64,000 nt of DNA from Gammaproteobacteria bacterium (GTDB lineage: Bacteria; Pseudomonadota; Gammaproteobacteria; GCA-001735895): the NCBI GenBank assembly GCA_018669845.1, contig JABHSO010000212.1, forward strand, positions 86,394-150,393, read 5' to 3'. How positions within the stretch are numbered: the first letter of the stretch is position 1; each line of letters begins with the position of its first letter. The notes under the pieces were generated by a model. The model was not told the origin of the DNA and did no database searches. It saw nothing but the letters and a program-made list of their open reading frames with translations. Both the position numbers and the translations under genes were made by a program. Positions 8,793 through 17,069 of the stretch are shown piece after piece.

Positions 8793-9929
8793 CTATTCAA
8801 TTAATTTTTTTGGCAGACCGAGACGGGTAACACCACCCCGGCTGCCGACCCAGATATCGCCGTTAGGTGCAATTTGAATCGCGTAAATATCATTGCCGGG
8901 CAAACCGTCGTGAATAGTCCAGTTATTCCAGCTTTTTCCGTCGAAACGGGATAGTCCTTTATTGCTACCAAACCATAAAACGCCATCCTGGTCCTGTGCC
9001 ATGCTGTAAACAATATTGCCTGAAAGCCCATCCTGTTTCATCAGGTTAGACCATTGTCCCTGGCTAAAATGAGCCACACCTCCGCCCCAGGTGCCAGCCC
9101 AGATAGAGTCATCATGATCGACCAGAATGCAAAACACGTAATTTGGGTTGTAAGTTGGTTTGCCACTGGCGAGTATGCCAAGATCATGTCGTGAACGTGT
9201 ACCGAGTCCGGTATTGCGGCTGAAAGGCAGGGCGTCAGGGTTATCTCCACCCAGCCCATCCTGGTGGTTCCAGGATGTCCAGTTTTCCCCGTCATAACTT
9301 GTGACACCTCCTTCAGTGCCAAACCAGACTACCCCTTTGCTATCGACATCGATGCCATAAACCCATTCATTGATGAGCTCTTTGACATAGGTTTTAAATT
9401 CATTGGTTTTACGATTTAAATAATTGGCTCCTGCCCACGTGCCGATCCACAGGCCGCCGTCATGATCGTTGGCAAATGCGTAAATCCAGTAATCGGCCAA
9501 TCCGTGCATCGGGAAATAGGTCTTCCATTCGCCGTCTTTATAACGTGACATGCCCCCCGCGTTTGTGCCAAACCATTTATAACCATCCACATCGATACCA
9601 ATTCCAAAAACATATTCATTGGCAAGGCCATGATCTCTCGTAAAAGTATTAACAAGCTTGTGAGACTGCAAATTTATTTCATGCACACCCAGTGATGTAC
9701 CGACCCATAACCGTTGAGTTTTAGCTTCTACGGCCAACGAACGGACATACACCGATTCCCCGACTTTGAAGACATCCATAATATCTGGGATAGCCGTTTT
9801 TTGTCGAATGGGTTGCGCTATTTGTGCTAATTTTTCGGTAACTGTTGAATTGGTTTGCGCTTTCTGTTCGGAACATGAAGCAGTAATAATCAGCAATACT
9901 AAAAACTGACTAATTTTAAATAAATTCAT
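8793..9929 (-). CDS. Lipoprotein with regulator-propeller repeats
   Basis: The signal peptide ends in a lipobox (LLIITASC), so the mature protein is lipid-anchored. The rest is a beta-propeller with blades such as LWVGTSLGVHEI, KWFGTNAGGMSRY, LWIGTWAGANYL, VWFGTEGGVTSY, IWAGTWGGGVAHF, LWFGSNKGLSRF and IWVGSRGGVTRL. It is clearly a paralogue of the downstream gene, with shared NPNYV and AGTWG segments. Its start overlaps the stop of the small cytochrome gene (ATGA type), so the two are co-translated. Like its neighbour it lacks any signalling output domain. A binding or sensing role at the envelope is inferred. Confidence 0.8.
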   Translation of the reverse strand: MNLFKISQFLVLLIITASCSEQKAQTNSTVTEKLAQIAQPIRQKTAIPDIMDVFKVGESVYVRSLAVEAKTQRLWVGTSLGVHEINLQSHKLVNTFTRDHGLANEYVFGIGIDVDGYKWFGTNAGGMSRYKDGEWKTYFPMHGLADYWIYAFANDHDGGLWIGTWAGANYLNRKTNEFKTYVKELINEWVYGIDVDSKGVVWFGTEGGVTSYDGENWTSWNHQDGLGGDNPDALPFSRNTGLGTRSRHDLGILASGKPTYNPNYVFCILVDHDDSIWAGTWGGGVAHFSQGQWSNLMKQDGLSGNIVYSMAQDQDGVLWFGSNKGLSRFDGKSWNNWTIHDGLPGNDIYAIQIAPNGDIWVGSRGGVTRLGLPKKLIE

Positions 9930-10243
9930 CGGTGGAGGGTTCTGATGTAAGCAATTACATCGAATATCTGTTGCTCTTTCAAAATGCCTCGATAGGCGGG
10001 GCAGGCTTTGTTACCTTTTTGTATTCGTTGCAGTAAAAAGAAATCTGAATTAAATAATCCCTGGCCACGTTTAAAGTTAGCTGCGTTAGCCATCGTGTTT
10101 TTTCCATTTAGACCATGACACATCAAACAATTTTTCTGGTAAATTACCTGTCCTTTTTTCAGGTCGGATGAGAAAGCGGCTTGAACTAAGGTAAGGGTCG
10201 CTATCGTCAGAATTGTTTGAATTTTTAAAATGTTATGTTTCAT
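9926..10243 (-). CDS. Small monoheme cytochrome c
   Basis: A 105-residue class I-like cytochrome c with a cleavable signal peptide (TLTLVQAAFS) and one heme site, CLMCH, near residue 39. The usual distal segment G-x-x-x-M-P-A-Y reads KGNKACPAYRGIL, so cysteine stands where the axial methionine normally is; only NTM near residue 50 offers another Met. It therefore may have unusual heme ligation. It ends with the family's QQIFDVIAYIRTL helix. It overlaps both neighbours in the operon by a few bases, which points to tight co-expression with the propeller lipoprotein. Confidence 0.85.
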   Translation of the reverse strand: MKHNILKIQTILTIATLTLVQAAFSSDLKKGQVIYQKNCLMCHGLNGKNTMANAANFKRGQGLFNSDFFLLQRIQKGNKACPAYRGILKEQQIFDVIAYIRTLHR

Positions 10244-10488
10244 GGTTTCGCCTGCTGACTGGGCCTGGACTGATGCGCAATATAGGCCAGCACATTTAGC
10301 GCCGGTGCAACATTTATTCTGGAAGCTTGTTCAGGCAGCAGCATGACTTCGATTAGTTTAGCTTCGCGAAAGGTCTGTATGCTTTTATTGTCAACGCTTT
10401 CGTCATCGGCATAAAGCATGCAACTGCTGCAGATTATTATCAGGCTAAACATTAATTTGATGACAAAGTTTGTTTTCAGTATCAACAT
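10240..10488 (-). CDS. Small secreted protein of unknown function
   Basis: The ORF track starts this at 10545, inside the upstream regulator gene; I prefer the ATG at 10488, four bases after the regulator's stop, which gives an 82-residue protein beginning MLILKTNFVIKLMFSLIIICSSC. That is a signal peptide, possibly lipoprotein-like. The mature part is about 55 residues, ends LNVLAYIAHQSRPSQQAKP and has no CxxCH. It overlaps the start of the small cytochrome gene, so it may be a partner of that cytochrome. No family recognised. Confidence 0.55.
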   Translation of the reverse strand: MLILKTNFVIKLMFSLIIICSSCMLYADDESVDNKSIQTFREAKLIEVMLLPEQASRINVAPALNVLAYIAHQSRPSQQAKP

Positions 10489-10492
10489 AGTG

Positions 10493-11863
10493 TTAGTTTT
10501 CTTTCTCACTGTCATCTTCCAGTTTTCTATACAAACTGGATACACCTATACCTAATTGATTAGCTGCCAGCTTTCGGTCACCCCTGGCTTCTTTGATGGC
10601 TTTTTTAATAACAGCAATTTCATAACTGTGTAATTGCTGTTTTAGCGTAGCCATCGAGCCCGACGGGGTTGGAAAGGTAGGAATATCCAGAGCATTAATG
10701 TTTTGTGGTAAATCTGAAGCTTCTATACAGTCACTTTCGGCCAGGATAAGAGCACGTGCTATAGCATTCTGTAATTCTCTGACATTGCCCGGCCATTTAT
10801 AACTGAGTAGACTTTGCATGGCGGCTGGATGAATGTCGATGGCTGAATTCAAACCCATTTTTACACTTTCCCGGTTAATAAAATGTTTAATCAATTCGGG
10901 GATATCTTCCTTGCGTTCAGCAAGAGGGTGTAAAGGGATGTGAAATACATTCAATCTGAAATACAGGTCTTCTCTAAAGGTTCCCTGCTTAACCATGTCA
11001 GCCAGATCCTGGTTAGTCGCTGCGACAATGCGCACATTAATCTTACGCGACTGCTCACTGCCCAGCGCCCGTACAGTCTGATCTTCAATGACGTGTAAAA
11101 GTTTAACCTGCAGGTTAAGCGGTAACTCGCCGATTTCATCGAGAAAAATAGTGCCCTGGTCGGCTTCTGCAAATAATCCCCGTTTAGCTTTATTGGCTCC
11201 GGTAAAAGCCCCTTTTGTATGCCCGAAAAACTCACTTTCCAGTAAGTTCTCTGGAATGGCACCACAGTTAACCGGGATGAAGGATTGTTCTGAGCGCTGA
11301 CTATTCTGATGAATCGACCTGGAAATAATGCCTTTACCCGCACCGCTGGGTCCAGTGATCAACACCGTACTATCGGTAGGTGCTACTTTCATTATAAGAC
11401 GTTCAACCTCTTTCATGGCAGGCGATATCATCTGGCAGATAGAATCATCCTGTCCTCGCACAAGTTCGCGCAGTACTTCGTTTTCTGAACGTAAATGGAT
11501 AACATCGGCCAGGTGTTCGAGCCGGTTAATAACATCTTCATTACGTAATGGTTTTAACATGTAGTCATAGGCACCTGCACGCATGGCGTCGATAGCGGTA
11601 TTTACAGAAGCAAAAGCTGTCATCATCAAAAAAATGGTTTCTATGCCCTGCTTGCGTGCTTTTTCGACCACTTCAATGCCTGAGAAATCGGGCATGCGAA
11701 TGTCGCACAGAGCGACATCGATATCGCCTTTACTGAGTATACTGAGAGCTTCCAGGCCATTGGCTGCCATTAGCACTGAATGCCCGGCTTTACTGGCTGT
11801 GTTTGACAGGATCTGCCTGATGGCAGGTTCATCATCAATAATCAATACTTGTAGTGATCGCAT
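10493..11863 (-). CDS. NtrC-family sigma-54-dependent response regulator
   Basis: Three domains in the standard order. The N-terminal receiver has acidic residues in IIDDEP, the phospho-acceptor Asp in ALCDIRMPDFSG and a lysine in MLKPLRN. The central AAA+ domain has Walker A GPSGAGKG, the sigma-54 contact loop GAFTGANKAKRG and Walker B GTIFLDEIGELP. The C-terminal Fis-type helix-turn-helix is DRKLAANQLGIGVSSLYRKL. It activates sigma-54 promoters when phosphorylated by its kinase, encoded immediately upstream. At least four -24/-12 promoters lie in the surrounding redox genes, including the one for this operon, so it is the likely local activator (inference). Confidence 0.95.
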   Translation of the reverse strand: MRSLQVLIIDDEPAIRQILSNTASKAGHSVLMAANGLEALSILSKGDIDVALCDIRMPDFSGIEVVEKARKQGIETIFLMMTAFASVNTAIDAMRAGAYDYMLKPLRNEDVINRLEHLADVIHLRSENEVLRELVRGQDDSICQMISPAMKEVERLIMKVAPTDSTVLITGPSGAGKGIISRSIHQNSQRSEQSFIPVNCGAIPENLLESEFFGHTKGAFTGANKAKRGLFAEADQGTIFLDEIGELPLNLQVKLLHVIEDQTVRALGSEQSRKINVRIVAATNQDLADMVKQGTFREDLYFRLNVFHIPLHPLAERKEDIPELIKHFINRESVKMGLNSAIDIHPAAMQSLLSYKWPGNVRELQNAIARALILAESDCIEASDLPQNINALDIPTFPTPSGSMATLKQQLHSYEIAVIKKAIKEARGDRKLAANQLGIGVSSLYRKLEDDSEKEN

Positions 11864-11937
11864 ATTTTTAGATATTTAATAATCAAGTTATTAATTAATC
11901 GGAACATAATAATATCAACTTTCATCTTAAGACGTAT

Positions 11938-12726
11938 TTACAAGGGGAGGTGGATGGCTATCTTCAATCCTCCTCCCGCTAAAGATTCAGCATGCAGGTT
12001 ACCATGATATGAATGCACTATAGCCCAGCATATAGCCAGCCCCATTCCGCTACCCTGGTCAACTTTTTTGGTGGTATAAAAGGGTTCAAAAATATGCGGT
12101 AAATCAGCTTCGTTTATGCCGCAACCGTTATCCTTAATTATTAAAGAAATTGCGTTTTTTTCACTACATTTTGTTTCTATCAGAATGACAGGATGTGTGG
12201 TGTCTACAACAGCATCCAGTGCATTTTCCAGAATATGGGTTATTAACTGATTAAACTGGGTGAATGAAAAAAATAAAGCGGGTATTTCATGATCCTGCTT
12301 AAATGTAATTGAAATACCAGACCAGCGTTTATCGTAGCGATATAGCTTAACGGTATTACTGATTAGCTGATTGATATTGATCCATTCATTTTGATCCGGG
12401 TTGGGTGTGTCCATTATTGATAAATCGCGGGTGAGTTTGGCCAGACTTTCAGCATAATTTTGTAATTGTAAGAAGTTATTTTTACTATCTTTACTCAACT
12501 GGTTTTCATCGTCATCAGCGATCTCCTGTATCAGGCCGGTTATGCAGGTTATCGGGTTGCCGACTTCGTGCGCGATACCACCTGCCAGAGAATTAATGGC
12601 GACCATTTTCTCTTTGAATGAATACCTTCTGCGTTCAATCTCCAGAATCTTTTCTCTTTGTGCCTGTGCTCGAGACATGAAATAGATGTTTTCGGTTAAT
12701 TGTATGTGTTCATTCTGATGTTTCAT
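11938..12726 (-). CDS. Cytoplasmic sensor histidine kinase (NtrB-like)
   Basis: A short soluble kinase of 262 residues with no membrane helix and no recognisable sensory domain. A helical N-terminus leads into the HisKA box HEVGNPITCITG. The HATPase domain has an N box (HILENALDAV), DNGCGI and GSGMGLAICW. It lies just upstream of the NtrC-like regulator and is its probable partner. The ATG at 12726 has a strong GGAGG site. Directly before this ATG, in the same frame, is an amber codon ending a 25-codon ORF, so an ancestral longer N-terminus may have been cut by a nonsense change. Input may come from elsewhere, for example the membrane kinase at 2-4 kb. Confidence 0.9.
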   Translation of the reverse strand: MKHQNEHIQLTENIYFMSRAQAQREKILEIERRRYSFKEKMVAINSLAGGIAHEVGNPITCITGLIQEIADDDENQLSKDSKNNFLQLQNYAESLAKLTRDLSIMDTPNPDQNEWININQLISNTVKLYRYDKRWSGISITFKQDHEIPALFFSFTQFNQLITHILENALDAVVDTTHPVILIETKCSEKNAISLIIKDNGCGINEADLPHIFEPFYTTKKVDQGSGMGLAICWAIVHSYHGNLHAESLAGGGLKIAIHLPL

Positions 12727-12804
12727 CTAAAGAGCCTCCAGGCGATAAGCTTTTAAAATATCGGTACTTTGTTTTTTTCGTTGTAAATATTCACTGATAC
12801 TCAT
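12727..12804 (-). CDS. 25-codon ORF in frame with and abutting the kinase gene
   Basis: MSISEYLQRKKQSTDILKA... ends at a TAG that touches the kinase ATG, with no frame change. It begins five bases after the tlpA-like stop codon, and its last codons contain the GGAGG site used by the kinase. It may be a coupling leader peptide or the severed N-terminus of the kinase. Too short for the ORF track. Confidence 0.4.
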   Translation of the reverse strand: MSISEYLQRKKQSTDILKAYRLEAL

Positions 12805-12809
12805 TTCAG

Positions 12810-13400
12810 TCACCCCGATTTTTTATGTTTGTTTAAGTTTTCCATTTTCATCAGAGTTCCCTGCTCTATACTATTAAAAAAGTTTACATCCCAATGCTGT
12901 TCGCCAGTTATACGGTTGATGATTAAACCTTCGGCTGAAACGATAAATGTTACAGGCAATGCTTTTATGCTGAGCAGTTTTTCAGACATCTGAGAATCTT
13001 TATCCTGAAAATTGCTGAATTTAATTTTATGTTGCAATAGAAATTCTTTAATTAAATTAATGTCATCATCAACAGAAATTCCGATCACTGTATATTGTTG
13101 TTGATCCAGAGTTGTACTTAATTCCTGTAAACCAGGCATTTCATCGCGGCAAGGTTTACACCAGGTTGCCCAGAAATTGATTAACAGGGTTTTGTTCTGT
13201 ATGTCGATACTGGAGTTTTGAATCGTTTTCATCTGTGTTAACAGTGTCAAAGGGAAAACGTCACCTGCTGCCGGAGAACTTTGTGATTGATTGCTGCAAC
13301 TGGATAAAACGGCCGTCAATAAACTGAAACATAGCAGTACTGACAGTTGTTGAAAATTAGTCGAAACTATTATTCGGCGATGGTTATCAAAATCACTCAT
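12810..13400 (-). CDS. TlpA-like thioredoxin-fold lipoprotein
   Basis: A signal peptide with lipobox VLSSC precedes a thioredoxin fold with the redox motif WCKPC inside LLINFWATWCKPCRDEMPGL and the cis-Pro segment KALPVTFIVSAEG. This is the TlpA/ResA type, which reduces disulfides in apocytochrome CxxCH motifs before heme attachment. Its operon neighbours (two triheme cytochromes upstream, another cytochrome downstream) support that role. The ATG at 13400 overlaps the stop of a small upstream ORF. ORF length (196 residues) is normal for the family. Confidence 0.88.
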   Translation of the reverse strand: MSDFDNHRRIIVSTNFQQLSVLLCFSLLTAVLSSCSNQSQSSPAAGDVFPLTLLTQMKTIQNSSIDIQNKTLLINFWATWCKPCRDEMPGLQELSTTLDQQQYTVIGISVDDDINLIKEFLLQHKIKFSNFQDKDSQMSEKLLSIKALPVTFIVSAEGLIINRITGEQHWDVNFFNSIEQGTLMKMENLNKHKKSG

Positions 13401-13530
13401 ATTCTTTTTTTAAGCAATACAGATGCCAGACATGATCAGGTTTAAAATTTAGTGGTTGTTTCAGCTCGATACGATCATTTTGTTCGATATTTTCCGCATA
13501 TTCACAGGTTGTTAAATAAAAACGGATCAA
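13393..13530 (-). CDS. Possible 45-residue protein coupled to the TlpA-like gene
   Basis: A TTG-started frame reads MIRFYLTTCEYAENIEQNDR... and ends at a TGA that overlaps the TlpA-like start (ATGAGTGA). It fills most of the 178-nt gap between the triheme gene and the TlpA-like gene. The sequence has two cysteines and a HVWHLYC segment. No RBS stands out and I recognise no family, so it is only a candidate; the precise overlap is the main support. Confidence 0.35.
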   Translation of the reverse strand: MIRFYLTTCEYAENIEQNDRIELKQPLNFKPDHVWHLYCLKKEYE

Positions 13531-13578
13531 CTTAGCTCAGTAAATATCCTGTTATTGATAAACTATAGTGGATTATTC

Positions 13579-14583
13579 TCATAGTTGAGAATTAACTTCC
13601 TGTTTTATCGGATGAAAGGCTTCATCGATATAACTGATTATTTGATGTATCTGCTGGTCGCTTAATACATTCTTCCAGGCTGGCATGGAAGTATTGACCA
13701 GTCCATTCCTGATACGTAACAGTAGAAAATCGCGTGTTTTATCTTGCATGAAATGATTATCGGTCAGATTTCTGGGGTTTGGTTCAAGAAAACTGCCTAT
13801 CCAGTTTTCTCCAGTGCCATCGGCCGCATGACAAAATGCACAGTTTTGCTGCCATAACTGTTTACCGCTCTGTGCTGTCGAAGATAACGATTCGACCTCC
13901 GGTGCAATATCATGTCCGGCATAAATACTGGCCGATGAAACCGCATCGATAATGGTGTGTGAATAATTGTTTCTCGGGTAAGAGATCGACTCCTTGTTCC
14001 ATATATCACCTTCAATATTTACGAAAGAGCGGTCATGACAGGTAATGCAACTGGTTAAAAATAATTGTTTACCGCGAGTTTGTTGCTGGTTCAACTGTTG
14101 CCAGGGTTTATCCAGCGGGATCGAACCCGTTGCGAAAGGAAAAGCCTCGGCATAACGATGATGATTCGGCCAACCATTTTCTGTGGTGTGATAGCGGGTA
14201 TTTAAACGCTGGTTGTCGATAAACTCTGCACGTACAAAATCAACCACAGCGTAAATTTCAAGGTCCGTTAGCAGGCGGGAAAATCCATGCATCGCGGTAT
14301 CTTTTTTACCCGAGGTGACGATCTGTATCATGTATTTACGAGACAGATCTCGTGAATTTCTGTGGATGAAGTTGCGTGGTTTTGGTGTCAGATAGGTACT
14401 CGCAAGTGTTTTAGCGTCACCGGAATAACCGTGGCAGAAATAACAGCGGTAATTATAAATTTTTCTCCCTTGTTCATGTTTCTCGGCTGTTGTTGACAGG
14501 TTGAAGACATGGTCAGCTGCTGTGGCTGCAGAATAATTTGAAACTACGGTTAATATCAGTAAACATCGGATCAGTAACGACAT
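13579..14583 (-). CDS. Periplasmic cytochrome c with three CxxCH heme sites
   Basis: The ATG at 14583 gives a clean signal peptide (SLLIRCLLILTVVSNYSAATAA) and lies just after the stop of the upstream gene; the ORF track's earlier start would overlap it. Three heme motifs are spread over class I-like domains: CYFCH, CITCH and CAFCH. The first and third domains have the usual distal methionine (KKDTAMHGF and NTSMPAW) and the family's NPRNFT-like loop; the middle motif sits in a divergent linker domain without a clear Met. It is probably a periplasmic electron carrier for the neighbouring conduit. It is the second gene of the sigma-54-driven minus-strand operon. Confidence 0.88.
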   Translation of the reverse strand: MSLLIRCLLILTVVSNYSAATAADHVFNLSTTAEKHEQGRKIYNYRCYFCHGYSGDAKTLASTYLTPKPRNFIHRNSRDLSRKYMIQIVTSGKKDTAMHGFSRLLTDLEIYAVVDFVRAEFIDNQRLNTRYHTTENGWPNHHRYAEAFPFATGSIPLDKPWQQLNQQQTRGKQLFLTSCITCHDRSFVNIEGDIWNKESISYPRNNYSHTIIDAVSSASIYAGHDIAPEVESLSSTAQSGKQLWQQNCAFCHAADGTGENWIGSFLEPNPRNLTDNHFMQDKTRDFLLLRIRNGLVNTSMPAWKNVLSDQQIHQIISYIDEAFHPIKQEVNSQL

Positions 14584-14590
14584 ATTAAGT

Positions 14591-15604
14591 CTAGGGGCTG
14601 ATGAACGATTTGAATATAAATTCACTGACATCCGCTATTTGCTGGTCATTGAATACCTTTTCCCAGGCAGGCATTTCAGAGCGTAACTTACCTTTGCCTA
14701 TAGCTGTAAACAGGGTAGGTCGGTTATAACTGGCGCGTGATGCAGTATGTAAAAAATTGCGCGGTTTAGGGTTAATAAAATAGGCTCTGGGACCGCGCCC
14801 ATCACCCTCTACGCCGTGACAGGTTGAGCAGTTTGCCATGTAAAGTGTGGTGCCCCGGGTTAGGTCGCCCTTTAAGCTGGCGTGTAATTCAAGATTCATA
14901 TCTGCACGCGTATTTTCCGGCGTAGCTGCTACCATTTTTGTCACTGCTTTAAGCGCTGGATTGGACATGTCTGAGCCGGACATGAAAGAATTAATCACAT
15001 AATCCACCACAGTTTCGATCTGTTTATCGGCTAATCGGCTTTTCCAGCCCGTCATCGCAGTTTCTGCCCGACCGTAACTGACTGAGCGAATCATGCGTTC
15101 ACGTGATAAAATTGTCTGTATTGCCTGGTTGGTGAAATCAACCGGAGGGGGCGACAGGCCGCTGGTTGCCCAGACTGCGCCCTGGCCGCTATCACCATGG
15201 CAAACAGAGCAATAATCGGCGTATATTCGGCTGCCTTCCGGCGCAGTTTCTACATTTGTTGACTGCAGAAATTTTGTTTCAATCAATTCAGACAAGGCGG
15301 CAATTTGTTGCTCTGACAGGCGCGTTTTCCAGCCCGTCATGGCCGTTCCTGATATTCCTGTACGTATGGCCGACTCAATCCTTAAATTGTTGAGCTCGAT
15401 AGCCGACTGTGGACTGGTAAAGTCTCTGGGTGGAGGCACTAATCCCTGCATGGCATGACTTTGACCATCCCCCTTATCACCGTGACAAACGGAACAATAA
15501 CTTTGATATAACGCGTTTGCATCGATAACGGATGCGAAACTGGATACAGTGACTGTATAAATGAGAAATAACCATACAGCCTGGAAAATAACAGGAATTT
15601 TCAT
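14591..15604 (-). CDS. Periplasmic cytochrome c with three tandem class I heme domains
   Basis: The ATG at 15604 follows an AGGGG site and yields a signal peptide (VIFQAVWLFLIYTVTVSSFA); the ORF track's start lies 36 codons upstream, before the promoter. Three tandem domains of 90-110 residues each carry CSVCH, CSVCH and CSTCH, each with a distal Met (GTAMTGW, ETAMTGW, RSEMPAW) and a PPP-x-DFT or KPRNF loop. The first two domains are near duplicates. The protein is probably a triheme shuttle in the periplasm. It is the first gene of the long minus-strand operon, whose sigma-54 promoter lies 42 nt upstream and is divergent from the NHL gene promoter. Confidence 0.88.
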   Translation of the reverse strand: MKIPVIFQAVWLFLIYTVTVSSFASVIDANALYQSYCSVCHGDKGDGQSHAMQGLVPPPRDFTSPQSAIELNNLRIESAIRTGISGTAMTGWKTRLSEQQIAALSELIETKFLQSTNVETAPEGSRIYADYCSVCHGDSGQGAVWATSGLSPPPVDFTNQAIQTILSRERMIRSVSYGRAETAMTGWKSRLADKQIETVVDYVINSFMSGSDMSNPALKAVTKMVAATPENTRADMNLELHASLKGDLTRGTTLYMANCSTCHGVEGDGRGPRAYFINPKPRNFLHTASRASYNRPTLFTAIGKGKLRSEMPAWEKVFNDQQIADVSEFIFKSFISP

Positions 15605-15645
15605 AGTTCGCCCCTTATCGTAGAAAGTAGATCTGTAAAATTGGT

Positions 15646-15663
15646 AAGCACTTTTGATGCCAG
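15646..15663 (-). promoter_or_regulatory. Sigma-54 promoter for the minus-strand cytochrome/regulator operon
   Basis: On the minus strand CTGGCAT (-24) and GTGCTT (-12) have GG and GC exactly 12 nt apart. The start point would be near 15637, about 33 nt before the ATG at 15604. The -12 box is less canonical (GTGC for TTGC). Confidence 0.65.
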
Positions 15664-15721
15664 CTGATTTGCTGTCTGAATGAAAAGTGAGCGACTTCTT
15701 GTCAGACCTCATTGCTAAACT

Positions 15722-15738
15722 CTGGCATAGCTCTTGCT
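15722..15738 (+). promoter_or_regulatory. Sigma-54 promoter for the NHL lipoprotein gene
   Basis: CTGGCAT and CTTGCT carry the GG/GC pair 12 nt apart, with a perfect TTGC in the -12 box. The start point would be near 15749, 28 nt before the NHL gene ATG. It diverges from the minus-strand sigma-54 promoter 60 bp away. Confidence 0.72.
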
Positions 15739-15776
15739 CCTGTCTTATTGATATTTATTAACACAGCAATCGATTT

Positions 15777-16877
15777 ATGTCCTGTATGCAAACCTTAATT
15801 TTTCGTTTGGCTATTTTGTTGAGCCTTGCCTTTTTATCTGGATGTGTAACAACATCACCGCTCGCCACAGAGATTGAAAAACCGGTGTTTCCTTCTGCCC
15901 CTGCTCCGGCTCGAATGGTTTTTGAACGGACTCTGCAAAGTAGTGCTGATGTAGAAATTGAAAACGAGGAATCTGTTTTTAAACGTTTTATAACCGGGCA
16001 ACGACGTACGGGTACAGGTTTGGGAAAGCCTTTTGCGGTGAGCGTACATCAGGGGCGAGTATTTGTCAGCGATACGCTGAAACGGATGGTTGTTGCGTTC
16101 GATATACCACAGGCAAAATTCTTCGAAATTGGAATCGAGCCTCCGGGAGAACTGGTCAAACCGATGGGGCTGGATGTGGATCAGGCAGGAAACCTATACG
16201 TCTGCGATGCCACCATGAAACATGTCGTGGTATTCAATCGGGATGGCCAATATCTGCGCACGATCGGCAATCCTGAATTGTTTAGTCGTCCGAGTGGACT
16301 GACGGTTGATGCAGCCGGTGAGCGTGTATTTGTGGTGGATACCGGTGGGGTCTACAGTGATAAACACCGGGTTCTGGTATTTGATGCGCGCAGTGGGGAA
16401 TTTCTACTTGCGATTTCACAACGCGGCGATCAGGACGGTGAATTGAATTTACCGCGTGATGCCACTATCGGTCCTGACGGATATTTATATGTCGTTGACG
16501 GGGGGAATTTCCGTGTACAGGTTTTTAAGCAGAATGGTGAGTTTGTCAGGGGATTTGGCGGCATAGGACGACGTGGCGGACAATTTTCCAGGCCTAAGGG
16601 CATAGGGGCCGATGCAGCAGGTAATATATATGTCGCCGATACCGCATTTGGGAACTTCCAGATATTTAATGCAAGCGGGCAACTGTTACTGGCTGTGGGG
16701 TCACGTGGAAATTCCCCCGGCCCAGCTAAATATATGTTACCGGCCGGGCTGGCGGTGGATGAAGATGGACGCGTTTATATGGTTGATCAGTTTTTTAAAA
16801 AAGTGGATGTCTTCAGGCCTGCAGGTCTGCAACCGGAGCAGGGGTATCTGGTACCCGCCAGTCCTAAAAATAAATGA
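15777..16877 (+). CDS. NHL-repeat beta-propeller lipoprotein
   Basis: The signal peptide ends in a lipobox (LAFLSGC), so it is lipid-anchored. The body holds about six NHL repeats with the typical pattern G-x-x-x-P-x-G-[IL]-x-V-D-x-x-G-x-[IL]-Y-V-x-D, such as KPMGLDVDQAGNLYVCD, LPRDATIGPDGYLYVVD and RPKGIGADAAGNIYVAD. NHL lipoproteins are frequent neighbours of multiheme outer-membrane conduits; their exact role is unsettled, perhaps as scaffold. A paralogue lies at 26-27 kb. It is the first gene of the plus-strand conduit region behind its own sigma-54 promoter. Confidence 0.88.
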   Translation: MSCMQTLIFRLAILLSLAFLSGCVTTSPLATEIEKPVFPSAPAPARMVFERTLQSSADVEIENEESVFKRFITGQRRTGTGLGKPFAVSVHQGRVFVSDTLKRMVVAFDIPQAKFFEIGIEPPGELVKPMGLDVDQAGNLYVCDATMKHVVVFNRDGQYLRTIGNPELFSRPSGLTVDAAGERVFVVDTGGVYSDKHRVLVFDARSGEFLLAISQRGDQDGELNLPRDATIGPDGYLYVVDGGNFRVQVFKQNGEFVRGFGGIGRRGGQFSRPKGIGADAAGNIYVADTAFGNFQIFNASGQLLLAVGSRGNSPGPAKYMLPAGLAVDEDGRVYMVDQFFKKVDVFRPAGLQPEQGYLVPASPKNK

Positions 16878-16889
16878 TTTTATTCCCAT

Positions 16890-16921
16890 ATTCGGGATTA
16901 ATTTTAATAAATTTCCCGAAT
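16890..16921 (+). terminator. Inverted repeat after the NHL gene, terminator-like
   Basis: ATTCGGGA and TCCCGAAT form a perfect 8-bp stem with a 16-nt AT-rich loop, 13 nt after the NHL stop codon. There is no T-run, so termination is uncertain; it may instead protect the mRNA end. Confidence 0.35.
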
Positions 16922-17069
16922 GCTGGAAAAATAAACTTGAATAATTTAATCGTTAATTCAGTAAATCCGGTATTTGCAGGCTTTTAAAATTGTATATAGG
17001 AATGGCCTGATAATTGCCTTGTCTATCGTAGTATTTTATTTTCGCATAAAAAATATGGGCATCAAAATC

